Notes: generated from the sequence alone by a model not told the origin. Numbered from the stretch's first letter, positions 12,101 to 24,860 are shown. The stretch is DNA of 64,000 nucleotides from Rhea pennata (GCF_028389875.1 NC_084669.1:6347501-6411500); one strand, 5' to 3'. Program-made: numbers and translations.

Positions 12101-15100
12101 GGACTATCACGAGATGGGCCATTTGCTGATGACTGGCCTTCCTAAAAGTTAAAAATATGACACAGCATTTGCTAGCAACTCAGCTCAATGCACCTCGTAA
12201 GGAAAAGCAGCCCTAAAGGCCCATCGTAAAAACAGTATCAACTGCTTATTAAGACTTCAGACCCTCCCAGATCGGAGCAGGGTATTTAGCTATAGTTCCA
12301 AACAATTCAGAACTGCAGGTGAGAGAAGAAAGGAAGCTAAGTATTTTTTTATTTGTATGTCTCTTCCTTTCCTTACCACTTCCCCATCCCCTGATAAATA
12401 TCAACTCAGGCTTTAAAGTACCATCTAATTAAGATAGTTTCTCATTTAACATACATTACTTGCATATAGCCTCCGGTCTACCTGCTTCAGATGGAAACAC
12501 TCTAAACAACCGTCTGTGAGACTAGAGACATTTCCTTCGCATGCTTCAGAATCTATCCCATGTAAGAAGTAAGATTTTGCAATTTGTTGGTCTTGTTCTT
12601 CCCACTGACTAAGAACTGCTGATGCTGGATACTGAAAATATCCACTAATATTCACTTTCAGCTAAAAGAGAATTAATTTCAGTAAATACTGAGGAAGAGA
12701 AGAGGGGAAGATAAGATAGTGTAATAAAGAGGAAAATGCTGAAAAAAATAAATCCCTGTGTTGTCTGAGTATGCTTACTGAACAATGTCAAAGCTCTGGC
12801 AAGGGTGGAAGTGGTTTGTACTAAGATCCCTCATAAGTCCTCTAATAAGTTCTTCCTGCAACGGTCATTCTATTTTGAGGCCCTGCTAGGGCCAAGTTCC
12901 AGATGTATCTCTAAGTCAGATCATATAACAAGCACCTCTGTCATTCAGAGGGTAATGTCATTATTCAGTAAGAGGGGAATTTAATAAGGGGACATATGGT
13001 GCAAGTGTTTGGAACCCTATTTTTAAAGAGGTGTTTAAGCTGCAAAAATATTTAGTTTATGTAGTCTCTGTATATAGAATATACTCATTCATTAAGTGAA
13101 GAATTAACTATTTTACCGATCAGATTCTGAGTGTTTCTCCTATATGACAGTATGTCTTCAAAAAGCAATTTCTGAGAAATCCTGTAAGCTATGAAACTGT
13201 AGAGAATAACTTCTATTATTCAGTAAGTTAATGAAATAAAGATTAAAAAGTACATAAAGGAAGAAGTTTAAAACCAGAGGCCCCGATGCTGTACTTGTTT
13301 TTACTGACAAAAAAAAAAAAAAAAGCCTCCACAGTCAGAGGAAAAATTCTGAAAAAGGCACAGAGGAGAACTAAGCCCAGAAAGTTCTCACAGGAAAGTA
13401 ATTTGAAGTTGGCTTTTCCAGTTACAGAACAAGGATGATCTCACGCCAAGTTCTGCACTGGGATCCACCACTAACAAATGAGTCATTTTAATTCATTCTA
13501 CTGGGAAACTATTCATCTCCTGAACTAAGACGATCTAGGGACTTCAGGACCCTGATGACCAACTACTGCATTATTTGTCAATTCGCCTTCTGTTGGACCA
13601 ATGAAGTTACCAATACAACCAGAATCTGCAGTGCTTCTGGCAGGTGTTTCTTCTAGGATCTGGAGTGGCACACAGCTGTGCCAACAAACTGCATTTGCTG
13701 GAAAATTTGATTTGCACTCAGCTAGCAACCATGTGAGGCTATGTGCAAAGCCAAATTTCTGCCAAGTGAGCAGAGCTGACCAGGCTGCCTCCCAGTGAGG
13801 AAAACTGATGATTCGACACTCGGAAGAAACACCTTGTAGCTCAGTGCTGACTCAATACATTCATGCTTGGCTCTCACCAGCTGCTCCGCACACACTCTGA
13901 GGAAAGCTCTCCTCTGACAGAGGGGGCAGGCAAGCTGTGGATGTCACTGGAGAATTCAGAGTAAGCCACCCCACCTAGATTTAGATCTCCCACTACTATA
14001 AAAAGGAGATTCACTCACTTCGAGCACTGTCAGACTCCCTGTAGGAAGGGTCAAAGCCTGGAAAAGCTTAGGTGCTGAATGGGCCAGGAGTACCTACAGA
14101 TCTCCCAACAAGGGAAGTATCTTGGCCATGGTCACTCCACTCATGCTCCACTCTACCATAGCAAGGTGCAAGTAGAACAATTCTACCCTAAAGGATTAGA
14201 GGCTAGCTCCTACTTTCCTGGCATTTATAAAGACTGGCAGTCTTTTGACCTGTTCAATTTTGAGATAAGCCCTTCAGTCTTCTGGAGTCTTCTCTAAGCA
14301 AGAAATCATTGCCAAGGCTTGAACACTCACCATGTCCCATTCCCCTCTATCCTCCATGAATACCTTCCTAGCATTTTGACCATGGGTTTCCTCATCCATA
14401 TCATTGTTTTCAGATCCTTTAGGCTGCCCTTGTTTTGAACCAGCTTAGCAATCTGACAGATCTGCCTCTGCAACTTAAACCCTGGTTAGAACTTCAAAAC
14501 AAACAGTACAAAAGCAAAGAAAAATCAGGTTGGATTGCTTTTTTGAACAACTGAGTTTATATCTGAAGTGAAGTTTTTGGCAAGTTTTAACACATTTTTA
14601 ATAGAAGTACTGCTCCCTCTTTAAGGACAGTAGCATAAAAATGATAGAATCATAGAATCAGTAAAGTTGGAAGGGACCTCTGGGGATCATCTAGTCCAAC
14701 CTTCCTGCTCAGCTGGGTTACCTAGAGCATCGTAGGCAGGGTTGTATCCAGGCAGGCCTTGAAGATCTCCAGAGAAGGAGACTCCACAACCTCTCTGGGC
14801 AACCTGGTCCAGGGCTCCGTCACTCTCACAGGGAAGAAATTCCCCGTCACAGTCAGGCAGAACTTCCTGTGCTTCAATTTCTGCCCACTGCCTCTTGTCC
14901 TGTCACATGGGACAACTGAAAAGAGTTTGTCCCCGTCCCCTTGACATCCTCCCTTCAGGTCCTTGTACACATTGATGAGATCCCCCCTCAGTCTTCTCTT
15001 CCCCAGGCTGAAGAGGCCCAGCTCTCGCAGCCATTCCTCGTAGGGCAGGTGCTCTAGCCCTCTGATCATCTTTGTAGCCCTTTACTGGACTCTCTCCAGC

Positions 15101-18100
15101 AGCTCCATGTCTCTCTTAAAACTACACTCCTGTAATTTGTCATTTATTCTTACAGCTGCCCATAACTTACCCTGCTCCTGTGGAAAGTTAGCAGTTAGAG
15201 TTGGTCCTTTGTTCCAGGTTTCTTTTCCCCCTATGGTCAAGTCTGCTAACTAAGGAACACTTTCTTTTTTTGGTCTCCCTACAGTACTGCTATATTGAAG
15301 CTATCCTCAGTAAAGGAAAAAACACAAGTTCCCTTTTTCTTATGCTATCAGCAAGTCCGACACAGAGAGATCACAGATTCAGGAAAGATGCTTTCATCAC
15401 AACTGTTCTTCCTGATCCACATTGTTCTTTCAATATTTAATATTTAATACCATAAGCAGTTGCTTGTGTTAGCCAGTTAGTATCACATTCTCAACATCTC
15501 TTCTTCTTTCTTGCTCTCTCCTGTTTCCTTTCTCCACACAGTTCCGTAAGTCTGTGAAAATGCAGCAATCTACTCTTTGGAACACCCCACATTGAGGAAA
15601 GGCCCTGAAACAAACTGCCTTAGTTGAGTTAAACAGCTCCAACTGCTTGGGACTCCTTTTAAATGCAGATCCAGCACAACTGCAGGGCCACGCAGATATC
15701 CTGACATCCCAATAGTTAGGCTTTCAGCCGAAAGAATCCCTTGCTCGCTACAGGACAGCCTACGCTGCCAACCTGGACCAGCAGGTTCTGGGAGCCTCCT
15801 GATAGGAGAAACTCACTGGTATCGAGGGGATAGCCTGACAGGGGAGGAGGATCCGCATCAAGCTCTAGAAAACTCCTATTGCAATACTATGAGCAAGAGA
15901 TTCGTGGATTCCCCCTGAACACTTTCATTCTCAAAATTTACACCATAGCCAGCCAGGAGACCAAACATTTCTTCTTCAATTCTTATTTGCCCTGTAACAA
16001 ACATTTTTTTGCTTATTTATATAAACAAACATTTTATCTGGAAAAGTTCTGAGTTCACATTTAGCACAAACCTGCATAAAAAGATAGGAACAATAAATTA
16101 ATAAATGAATTAAAAGACTCAGTCCATCCTCCTTCCCAGTTCAAATATGGAAAGCAGGAACCAAACTTCTGTAACTGCCTAAGAAAACAAAGTAAGCTTA
16201 TCCTCCTCTCACCCAGAGAATCAAGAAGTACTTTGAAAATAAAATTGAAAAAAAAAAAAAAAGAAATAGAATATTACTGAAGTTTCTCATAAGCAGAACA
16301 ACTGACAATTAACGTTACAGGAACCCAGGTTGTGATCAGATGCTCAGTTTGTAAGTGACAAAATCTCCAAAAGAACGGAGCACAAAAACTCCCTCAAAAA
16401 GCTCAGAAATGTTAATAACAGTACTAGCCTACATTTCAGATAGCTTTAAACAACACTAGAAACTCGGATCCAACCCATCATTCATGAAGCACTACTACAA
16501 AGAACACTGGACAAGTCCTGCTCAGACTAGAAAGAAAATGCATTGGACAAGCTGCAAGCTACCCAGCCGCACAGTGCTGGAAGATCAGCGGGGGAGGAAT
16601 TGCAGCCATCACACCTCTTGGGAAGAGGACATGCGTTTCTGTTGTGAGGTCATCACCACGATAAATAAAGGTGCAGCCAGCACAAGTTGAGCAACTGGAA
16701 AAAACACTTCATATCCCCACATCCTACTCTTGGCTTCCCATGGAGAGGGCATGGTCAGGAACGATGCTAAAATCCTTAAACTTACTCAGAAATTTTAAGC
16801 GAGTTCTGGAACGAGTTTAAGTGAGACAGTAAGAGAGAAAAACAAGACGTTTGAGCAGAACTCCCTCTGCTGAAGTCCTATCTGCAGTGGATAATGCTGT
16901 AACTCCTCATGTGCCCCAATGACTGCTCAAGTATTATTTCAGACTGAAAGACAAAACCCTGCAAATTCAGACACTGCTTATGCAAGTAAATTCCCATGCA
17001 AGTCAATCAGATGGCTGTACTGATATACTGAAATCTGTCAAAATAGTCTGTATGCAAAATAGATTACTTGAATAGTAGTATCAAACTTGGAATCTTCCTT
17101 TTGAAATTACTTGCATATTATACTTTTCATTCCTCTTATACAAAAATTATGTGCAAAAAAAGAACTTAATAAGCAAGTTCTGCTACAATCATGCCCTAAT
17201 ACTTCTCTTAAACTGTGTTGATATAGTTGTAGAAACTACATCAATTCACTTCTCTAATACATAAAATATACACACAATATACACATCTAGCACTTCTGCA
17301 GCTTATAGAGCAACAGTACAGATTTAAATATACACTTGTTTTGTAAATATTATCTAGCAAAAGAATGCTAATTTTACTTTTAACATTACCTATAGAAAAA
17401 TGTGTCTTTCTACGTGCAAACAAAAGGATCTATTGACTTCAGTATGGTTATTAACTTTTAAATTGCTGTGGTAAAGAATATCATGCAAATAGAAGTATCC
17501 AGGTTGCTCAAAAAACAGAAAAAAATGCCAGTAGAAAATGTTATTTACGTTGAAAGTGTACTTCCCGTAACTGTGATCCTTGTTAAGGATTTTTATAAAG
17601 TAGGGAGTAGTACAATTCCATTCTTTCATAAGAAAACAGAACAATGCAACTGAAACGAGTGACTGACATATGTCACATATGACCACTAAATTGTCTTGTA
17701 CATACACTCAGCCTTTATTTTTAAATCAAAAATTGCCATGGATGACCTAAAAAAACAGTGTTATCTCATATTCAAATGTAAGAATGGTGTATAAAATCTG
17801 TTTACAAAAAAAATTACGGACAGGCAAAACAGTCCATATTAGAATTGGATTCCATATCCTCTGCTATTTCGCTTTTAGACAAGTATTTTCTTCTCTGTTG
17901 CTCTATGCAGGTAAGTCAAAAGTATTAGACTACCTTTGCTTGTAGTAAAATCAGCACATCGAAGTATTTCTGGTAACTTGATTAAAATACTAAAATGTTT
18001 CTCAATGGTGCTGTGTGTTTATACATATTAATAGTACAACACAATCAGAAAGTGTGTATCATTAATACTTCTCAGAGAATTAATATGGGTGGACAAGGCA

Positions 18101-21100
18101 GAGACTAATTTGCTCCAAGTACTGACCAGGAACTTCGTATTACTGTATTTCAGCCACTGAGGATTTTTACATTCTCATTCTTTTACTCACTATTTGTACT
18201 CCAGTATATAGACTGAGCACATGGGTATTTGAGCAAGATATCATTAGCTAATGACTGAAGGAAGCCATGAATAAGTTTAGTCTCATGAGCTGTCTTCACA
18301 GAACTTCATGTCAGTCACATAATGTAACCTATTTATACACAAAGCTGCTTCTGATGTTTTATTTATTAAATGCCGAGTTTTATTTCCTAACTTACACATG
18401 CATAGGTGAACCAGGCTTTTGTTTTCTCTTGTAATTATAATGCTATATTATACAAGCATTTCATCAGTATATGCTCTAAGTGGCAGAGGACAATGATGTC
18501 ATTAGAAATAAATAAACACTATTAAAAGTTGAGGGAGAAGTTTAATCACAGGTCCTAGGCCGTTCAGAATTTGAGAGCCTTACCAGAGCCAACCTGTTTG
18601 CTAGCTTGTGGACTAATCTTATTTCAGGAACTAAAATGGTTCCTTTATTGATCATTAAGCTGATTCTTCTGAAGCTAAAATGTCTTGGCCCAGGCCTGAA
18701 GACACTTGCTCTTTATGCCCATGATTCGAAGTTGGCCATACAAAATGCATCAGAAATTCAAAAAATGCTGAACTGAACATGTTCTGAGAAAGCAGTGACT
18801 TCTATAAACAGAGGAGTCTGCTAACTCCTGAGAGGAAAAGAGAGTTGGTGTCATCACTCACTGTCAAGTGTAATGTACTGGTTTGAAGAAACCCTTTAGA
18901 GCACTAACAGAAATTTCCTTGTCAAGCATCTTAAGAATGACATACTTTAAGGTAAGCTGTTTCTGTCCACTGCCTGCTTGCCTAAGAAGTAGGTGGCCAA
19001 CCTACCTTAGAACATAGAAAAAAAGTACAGCCTCAAGAAGGAGCATAACACTTCCCCATAGAAAGGAGAATAAATAGCTAACAATTAAAGAGTCAGTGTG
19101 AATTGCTAGTGTCTTTATTTTCAGCTAAATTTCATTTTGCACATAGGTTTTTTAATTTCAGTTTCTTAAAACGGTAATTTTCCAACACTAAAAACACTTG
19201 CTTACTCTGCACCTTATTTATCAGTTGTGAGACTTTGTCATCAACCATAAAAATTTTGTGCTATCCAGCCTACTTGGTGATGTCAGTCAACTCATTTCAC
19301 CACCCCATGTCTGTAAAACCAAGGGGAAAAAAAGAATCAAAACAAAAGCTTCTGTAAAGTAGCTGAAGATATAGCATTTTTCATTTGTAAATAAATAATG
19401 TAATTTTAAGAAACTTTAAGAAACTTTCATAAGCCATTTCTGCTATTTTACATTTATATATAACTTAGCTTGAAATGATGGCATAGCTGCCACAGAAAAA
19501 GGTGGAGCCAGAACTTACCTAGTGAATGATACTGTCTCTATACCTCAGAGCATACTGAATTGTTATCTGCCTTATCATGATTCAAGTGGGCACAATTCTA
19601 TTCTCACAACGTGGTTAGATGAAAGTCATGCCAATGTGCAAGTTACAGGTGTTAAAAATATGATTGTTGGCTATGAATGTTGGCACAATATTCTTTCCTT
19701 CTCATTTAGATAAAAGGTACACTCTACTGGAAGTTATAAAGAACTATGCAAACAAAACTCTTCTTATCTTTCCTCTTGTATGATTGCCCAGACACTGCTG
19801 CATTACTTCTAATGTAATTTATTGGTGTTCTCTTTTATTTTTTCTTATTTTTTCACCTTGTTTTATGGTACCTCTATAAATTTATTCCCCAAATCCACTA
19901 TCAATAATATTAGTATTTAATAATACTAATTTTAAATTGTGTTATTAATTAATATTACTAAATAGCATTTCTAATTAACACTAATAATTAGTTACTAATT
20001 AATAGTATTAGTATTGCAACTTCTACACATTATACACTTTATATACAGCACACTTAACCCAGCTGCATAATTTATAAAGGAATGGGTGATATATAAACCC
20101 AATTGTGGTAGAATGCACATCAGCAAAAAGAATGTAAAACACTCCAGATCTAAAATGTTACCTACTCATCAATGGAAGGAAATTTGAGAAAATCATTGCA
20201 AATGATGCAGGATTTCAGAGAGGCTATTGACATTTCCATGCCATTTCCAATTTGGCCTCCTAGGAAATTTTCAGTCAAGTTGAACCTGAGAAGCCAGTGC
20301 TCAAAAATAAGGTCCGTGCTAAAGAGATGAAAATCTAGTGACTTAAGACTTGTTTGGGGAAGCAAAGAGAAAAGAGGTCTAAGTCATGAAGTAAAAGAAA
20401 TGGTAAGGACAGAAACTTAGGTGCAGTTAGTTGTTCCCAAATACTACAGAAACCTTTAATAATAAGATAATACAGCTTTTTTCTTTCTGTAGACCTCTGC
20501 AGTCATTGCTGGAACCAATAAATATATTATCTTTATGATTGTTCCAGGACTTGAAGCTGTACCAGCTAGCTTTAATCTCAAACATAAGATAGTTGCGATC
20601 TACTGATGATCACAGTATTAGTTCAGTGAATTTCAGCACAGTCAGTTCCTTAGGCCTAATTTTAGTTGCGGTATTTCCCATTAGATTTACTGCATGTGGA
20701 AGCAACATATCCAAGGGGCATCAATGAATATTTACACAAATCTTGTTTCTGTTTTCTTCCTTAAATGTAATCTATCTTTAATCAACATTCTGGGGAACGA
20801 ATATCCACTAAATGATTTAACATTTTAAGAGAACCTTGCAGAAAGTATGCTGAGCTACGATGGCATCAGTTAAGACAGGAAACAAGCAGCAAGTAAGCAT
20901 GCAAAATGAATAATTCTAAGAAAGAAATTATAGGGAGAACACTTTTCTACTAAAAGTATGTATGTACATACATCATGATATTGATCATGCCCTTTTTGAA
21001 GGACTCACTATTAACTAATTAGTCACTTGAAGGAAAATCGTTAGTCTAATTAGATGTTTTTGTTAATAATGCTTTTCAGTCATCTATAAAGTCCTCATTT

Positions 21101-24099
21101 TTTTTTCCTCATTGAAGTCTGGTAAGAGATTTTCTATTCCTTCTTGATCAGCTCTGTAATCCAGCAATATTGCATGATATTGCAATGATTTCATACAAGT
21201 AACTGGGCTAAACATGAACAGCATGGACACACACTCTTTGCATGGGTGGAAAAAAGGCTAAACTAAGTAATAAAGTAACAGAGGATCATTTGAATCAAGG
21301 ACAAACAACTTAAATAGCTAAATGGAAACTCAAGGTCTGGTTCCATTGATTTAAAATGGCTCTATCATGGACTGGAATTTTTCGGAGTTGCGCCAGGTTG
21401 AGAGCTCCTTCTCCTTTAATCTGATTATAAATCTGGTGCAGTTTACTGCAGCCAACATACTTACATTGGTGCCAAACGCAGTAAGCGAGAAGACCAGTAT
21501 CAACAACTCCAAATGGAATTTTATTATTACTACTGTCTCAACTACGTTATTCATTTAGCTTAAAAAGCTCTGCTAGTTTAGATCTGTGCTCCATACCCTG
21601 TCCACTTAAAAATGTAATAGCATGTTTGTTCATCTAAGCATCTTAAAAAAAGGGGAACGAATATTCAGGGAGAGCATATGGATAGATATACTGTAATGGT
21701 TAAAGAACACCACAAAGGATCAACAAAATTTCTAGTTCACTGCCTGATTCCAGAAATTTATCAAGAGAACAATGTATCAAAGTAGTGAGTACAACTTGTC
21801 TTTGTAAAATCATCCCAGTAAAATATGCATGAAAGATTAAGTCAGTTTTTCTAATTCTCAGATCACTCCCTAAAACTTTAAGTTCTCAGTTCTTCTCATT
21901 CTTATGCTAACTCAGAACTGAAGAGTGTTAGTACCCAGCCTTTATCTGCCTATATCTGTAATTTAGTCCTTCTTAAGCTGAAAGAAAAAAAAGTACTTAA
22001 TGCCTTAAAAAAATCATTGTTGGGTTTGAAATTCAATGTCAGTGGTTAATCTCTGTCTTCACCAGAATAGCTTAGCTACAACATCAGACTGGAGCTCCCC
22101 AAAAATCAACAAATTTCCATTTTCATCTTTTGGGACCAGTGAACAATCCCAAGGCATACAAATCTCTTTCTGGTGCATATTATCATGTTTTTATGTTTGT
22201 AAAAGAAGGTATTCCTCCAAAGCCCTTCAAAAGCAGGTGCAACTTTTTTTTTTAATCTATAATAACCCTTGCAACTTGGCAAGAGAAGTACTTTTCATTA
22301 CCACAGACTTTGTATCAGATAGGGCTGAAAATTGGTTTTGTTTCAAGCACCCACTCAAAAGAATACTGATCCATTAGAGCACTTCAAATTCCTGTTCTCA
22401 TGCAATTATCAAAAGCAGCTTAAATGTAACTTTTCTCTTAAATGGGTTAGCATCAAGCATTATTTTCATAATAGATGCCTTTTAAGTAAATAGCACAGAT
22501 TTCTTCTCACTTGTGTTTTATGAAAGAAAGAAACATACTTGCTATGTTATTTTTATTGCCATACCAGCCAGTGTAATGGGTGCCTCATTATACTAGGCAG
22601 ACAGTGTCTCCAAAAGGAGTTAAAGCACTTTTCCTCTGCATTCTAAATATTCACATTATTGAATTACATTTTTCTAAGGCTTCTCTACATTATTATCAGA
22701 TTTATACACTTACATATTAAATTAACTAGTACTTATAAAGCTGAAAATGGGATAGAAGGATATGTCTTGTCAATTTTGATTCATTTCCACACTCTGAAAA
22801 TAATATCTGTTGTATCTGTGAATGCAATTGCACTAAGTTTTCCTGGATTCAGCAACTGCATGATAAAAAAGTATGTCCTGTTCATTTCTTTTAAATACCA
22901 TACTGCTCTCACACCAAGATTTCAGTTACAATCTGCACTCACAAAATAGGCTATTATTATTCATTTAGTATTTAGAAAAAACTTAAACTCTTGAAATAAT
23001 AATCTCTATTTAGTGCTTTGATTTAAATAAGGCTACAGAAAGAAAAGGCTGTAATAGGTATGTTGAAGATACCCGATATCTTCAAAATGTATCTTCATGT
23101 TGATGTATCGTGGATACGCTTTACACATAATTAAATTCAGTTCAAGTTTTTTTTACAAGGGGCTACTGCTTAAAATGGCAACCCCAGCAGCACTTCGTCC
23201 CCGCCAGCAGGCGTAAGGCTCTTCCCAACACGATAAGAACAGCGAAGCCCTGGGTACTGTGAAGGGTGGGCTTGACGTGAGCGGGGCCAGGCTGATCAAA
23301 GCCTTTCGCTGCTCCGCAGCAGTCTGCCAGCTCCACTCCGCAGCCGTCACCCAGGCAGCGTTTTAGAGGGACAGCCAGGCAGCGCCAGCTGACTCCCAAA
23401 GCCTGGGGAGCCTTCCCCGGCGGCGACGCCAGCCGGCCTTGGGCCTCCGGGCTGCCGGCCAGGCGCGCGGCTCCGCGCAAGCCGCCCCGGCTTCCTTCAC
23501 GGCGCAGGCCCAGCACCGCCACCTCTCACCAGGGAGCCGTCCTCCGCGGGTCCCTGGCCGAGCCCTTCTCTAGGGAGCAGCTGCGGGTGACACTGTAAAT
23601 AGCAAGGGTGCCCAAATCACATCCTCTGTGTCACTGCTCTGATATTAACACTTCATCCCGGCCCACTCCACTGAGTTGCAAAATCAAAGGCAAGCTGTAA
23701 AGTTTGGTGTACTGGGGATGAAAACAATGTTATTTGCAAGCAAACACAAGAAGATCCCATAGGAATTATTTTTCCACTGGACTCCTAACTTCTGGTTCAG
23801 CTCAAGTTTCCAGCACCTTCTGTCTAGCCACTGCATTCTTTACAGAAAATGCTAGTACTTGTCAAATCGCTGTTCTTCCGAGAACCAACAGAGCTTGACT
23901 TGGAAGAGCTGTTTATGAGGGCCCTTACAAAATCACAACGGCTCTCCCCTCAGCTGCTTCTTTCCATGGACATATTTGGACTAAGATGCAACTTTTCTCT
24001 GAGCATGCTTAAAAACAAAACCAAACCAGACAGCAAAATTACTGAGATAGTTTGTGACCAGAAAAGAAACCTTGACAAGTTAAGAGTCTGGGTTGGGTT

Positions 24100-24142
<43 letters not shown>

Positions 24143-24791
24143 TTTTTTTTTTAATGGCATTCATTGTTTGGGCCATTCGCAGCTGAAAAATACATCGAAG
24201 TTCGCGTCTTCCCAGGCAGGCTGGGTGGACTTAAGCAACTTTAAATAAACATTACAGGGCCGAGGTATCAAATGATTTAATGCACAAAAAAGGGACTGCA
24301 GTGCGTCAGAGACAAAAGGCAGCTCCTGGCCTCACTGCATTGCCATGCACTGAGGAGAGCGACGGCCGCGCTGCCCCTCACCCACCGCCGGGCAGGGGCC
24401 GCGGGCCGCGCCCTGCCCCTCGCCCCCCGCCGCGGCGCCAACGGCCGCGCCGCCGCCCCGCCCCCGCCCTGCTGTGTCACGGCCTTGCCCTTCACGGACC
24501 CGGGCGCGGGCACGGCCGCCGCCGCCGCGCCGCCCCGGCTCCCTCCCGCCCCAGCTTCTCCGCGGAAGTTGCGGCGGGGCGGAGCGGAGCGCGGCGCCCC
24601 CCGCCCGGGGCCCGCCGTACCTTGGCCGCCTCGACCCGCTGGCGTGGGTCGCTCCAAGTCGTGGTGCGGCTGTTGTGATCCACGAAGAAGGGCCAGCCGG
24701 TCTGCGGGTCGATCTTGATCTCCCAGCCGGGGGGCAGCGGCTCGGCGCTGCCCTCCATCTGCACCAGCGGGGAGTGAGTGGCGGCGCTCAT
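5379..24791 (-). CDS. BAG3: BAG3, BAG family molecular chaperone regulator 3 (whole coding span, 4 exons)
   Basis: Co-chaperone that acts as a nucleotide-exchange factor for HSP70, bridges it to small heat-shock proteins and drives chaperone-assisted selective autophagy in the cytosol, notably at muscle Z-discs. Joining 24791-24621, 12141-11794, 9584-9204 and 6152-5379 gives about 557 residues; human is 575. Visible domains are a WW domain (about 20-54, with W23, W46 and P49), two identical [10 protein letters not shown] modules with IPV at about 90-92 and 207-209, a proline-rich linker, a third YIPIQV copy at about 338, and the C-terminal BAG domain (about 401-478). The BAG domain contains [20 protein letters not shown] and the conserved [14 protein letters not shown] helix that contacts HSP70. 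All three introns are phase 0. The chosen Met has A at -3, and MSAATHSP matches the known BAG3 N-terminus. A heat-shock-type promoter lies directly upstream. Confidence 0.97.
6153..9203 (-). other. BAG3: BAG3 intron 3
   Basis: Starts with GTATGT on the minus strand and ends in a pyrimidine-rich tract with CAG. It contains only homopolymer runs (C-run near 6216, A-run near 6226, T-run near 7868-7886). I see no exon, RNA gene or transposable element in it. Confidence 0.85.
9204..9584 (-). CDS. BAG3: BAG3 coding exon 3 (second IPV module)
   Basis: 127 codons, phase 0 at both ends. It begins PQSPGASD, carries [10 protein letters not shown] with IPV at residues about 207-209, then a Gln/His/Tyr-rich segment ([20 protein letters not shown]), a Ser/Arg-rich segment ([10 protein letters not shown]) and ends in VVDRPQ, as in other BAG3 proteins. 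The IPV proline corresponds to the human P209 position altered in myofibrillar myopathy. The poly-serine stretch of the human exon is replaced by a shorter Ser/Thr/Pro segment. The acceptor is TTTTCACGACAG and the donor CAG|GTATGT. Confidence 0.95.
9585..11793 (-). other. BAG3: BAG3 intron 2
   Basis: Donor GTAAGT at the exon 2 end and acceptor ACGACAG at exon 3. Apart from a short AAAT-type run near 10508-10522 I see no element in it. Confidence 0.85.
11794..12141 (-). CDS. BAG3: BAG3 coding exon 2 (first IPV module)
   Basis: 116 codons, phase 0 at both ends. It opens [11 protein letters not shown], carries [10 protein letters not shown] with IPV at residues about 90-92 (binding site for small heat-shock proteins such as HSPB8 in known BAG3), then [10 protein letters not shown], an RSESPSR segment resembling the first 14-3-3-type RSQSP site of human BAG3, DKQCGQ, an alanine run and THGPE. 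The donor is GAG|GTAAGT and the acceptor AACTTTTAG. Confidence 0.95.
14643..15119 (-). mobile_element. CR1 LINE fragment, 5'-truncated
   Basis: The right end on the minus strand shows the CR1 signature: the stretch GGTTGGACTAGATGATC, then GGTCCCTTCCAAC, and a terminal ATTCTATGATTCTATC octamer repeat. A 115-codon open frame at 14722-15069 matches the C-terminal part of CR1 ORF2 ([45 protein letters not shown]). The fragment is about 480 bases, lacks the reverse transcriptase core and lies in the same orientation as BAG3 transcription. It is a dead copy, not a host gene. Confidence 0.93.
23160..23560. other. CpG-rich patch in BAG3 intron 1
   Basis: About 400 bases of abruptly higher G+C and CpG density inside an AT-rich intron, separated from the exon 1 CpG island by about 800 bases of ordinary sequence. 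It could be a secondary CpG island (enhancer or alternative promoter) or a GC-rich repeat remnant. The 119-codon minus-strand frame across it has no recognisable domain and I treat it as chance. Confidence 0.55.
24104..24152. repeat. (CT)n followed by poly-T
   Basis: About 15 CT units directly followed by about 19 T. On the BAG3 sense strand it reads as poly-A then (GA)n, some 470 bases into intron 1. Confidence 0.95.
24621..24791 (-). CDS. BAG3: BAG3 coding exon 1 (WW domain)
   Basis: 57 codons from ATG at 24791 to AAG followed by donor GTACGG. It encodes MSAATHSP, then the complete WW domain ([20 protein letters not shown], then [12 protein letters not shown]), which binds proline-rich partners such as PPxY proteins in known BAG3. 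The start has A at -3 and agrees with the conserved protein N-terminus. An in-frame ATG at 25058 lies upstream without an intervening stop, but it overlaps promoter motifs. Confidence 0.97.
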
Positions 24792-24853
24792 GCTGGGCGA
24801 GCCAGTGGCCGGGCCATGCGCTGGAGTGTCAGGCGGGGAAACCGGCCAGGCGC

Positions 24854-24860
24854 CTTTATC
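24854..24860 (-). promoter_or_regulatory. BAG3: TATA-like box of BAG3
   Basis: GATAAAG on the minus strand, one mismatch from TATAAAG, about 63 bases upstream of the start codon. It would imply a short 5'UTR. Confidence 0.4.

Larger units (their letters stand above)
12142..24620 (-). other. BAG3: BAG3 intron 1
   Basis: 12.5 kb first intron. It holds one CR1 LINE fragment, a CpG-rich patch about 1.1 kb downstream of exon 1, a CT/T tract and assorted A/T runs (for example A-runs near 13308-13324 and 16247-16262, and a very AT-rich stretch near 19.9-20.0 kb). No additional exon is recognisable. Frames of 60-119 codons here have no family features. Confidence 0.85.

Noticed and set aside
14722..15069. 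115-codon minus-strand frame as a host gene
   Set aside because: It is the C-terminal part of CR1 ORF2 in a truncated LINE copy.
20958..20973. 16-base palindrome ATGTATGTACATACAT
   Set aside because: Simple alternating purine/pyrimidine sequence, expected occasionally in AT-rich DNA; no flanking structure.
22036..22377. 113-codon plus-strand frame in BAG3 intron 1
   Set aside because: Intron-like composition, antisense to BAG3, no recognisable domain or promoter.
23163..23522. 119-codon minus-strand frame in BAG3 intron 1
   Set aside because: Lies in a CpG-rich patch, has no recognisable domain and shows no splice-site evidence linking it to BAG3.
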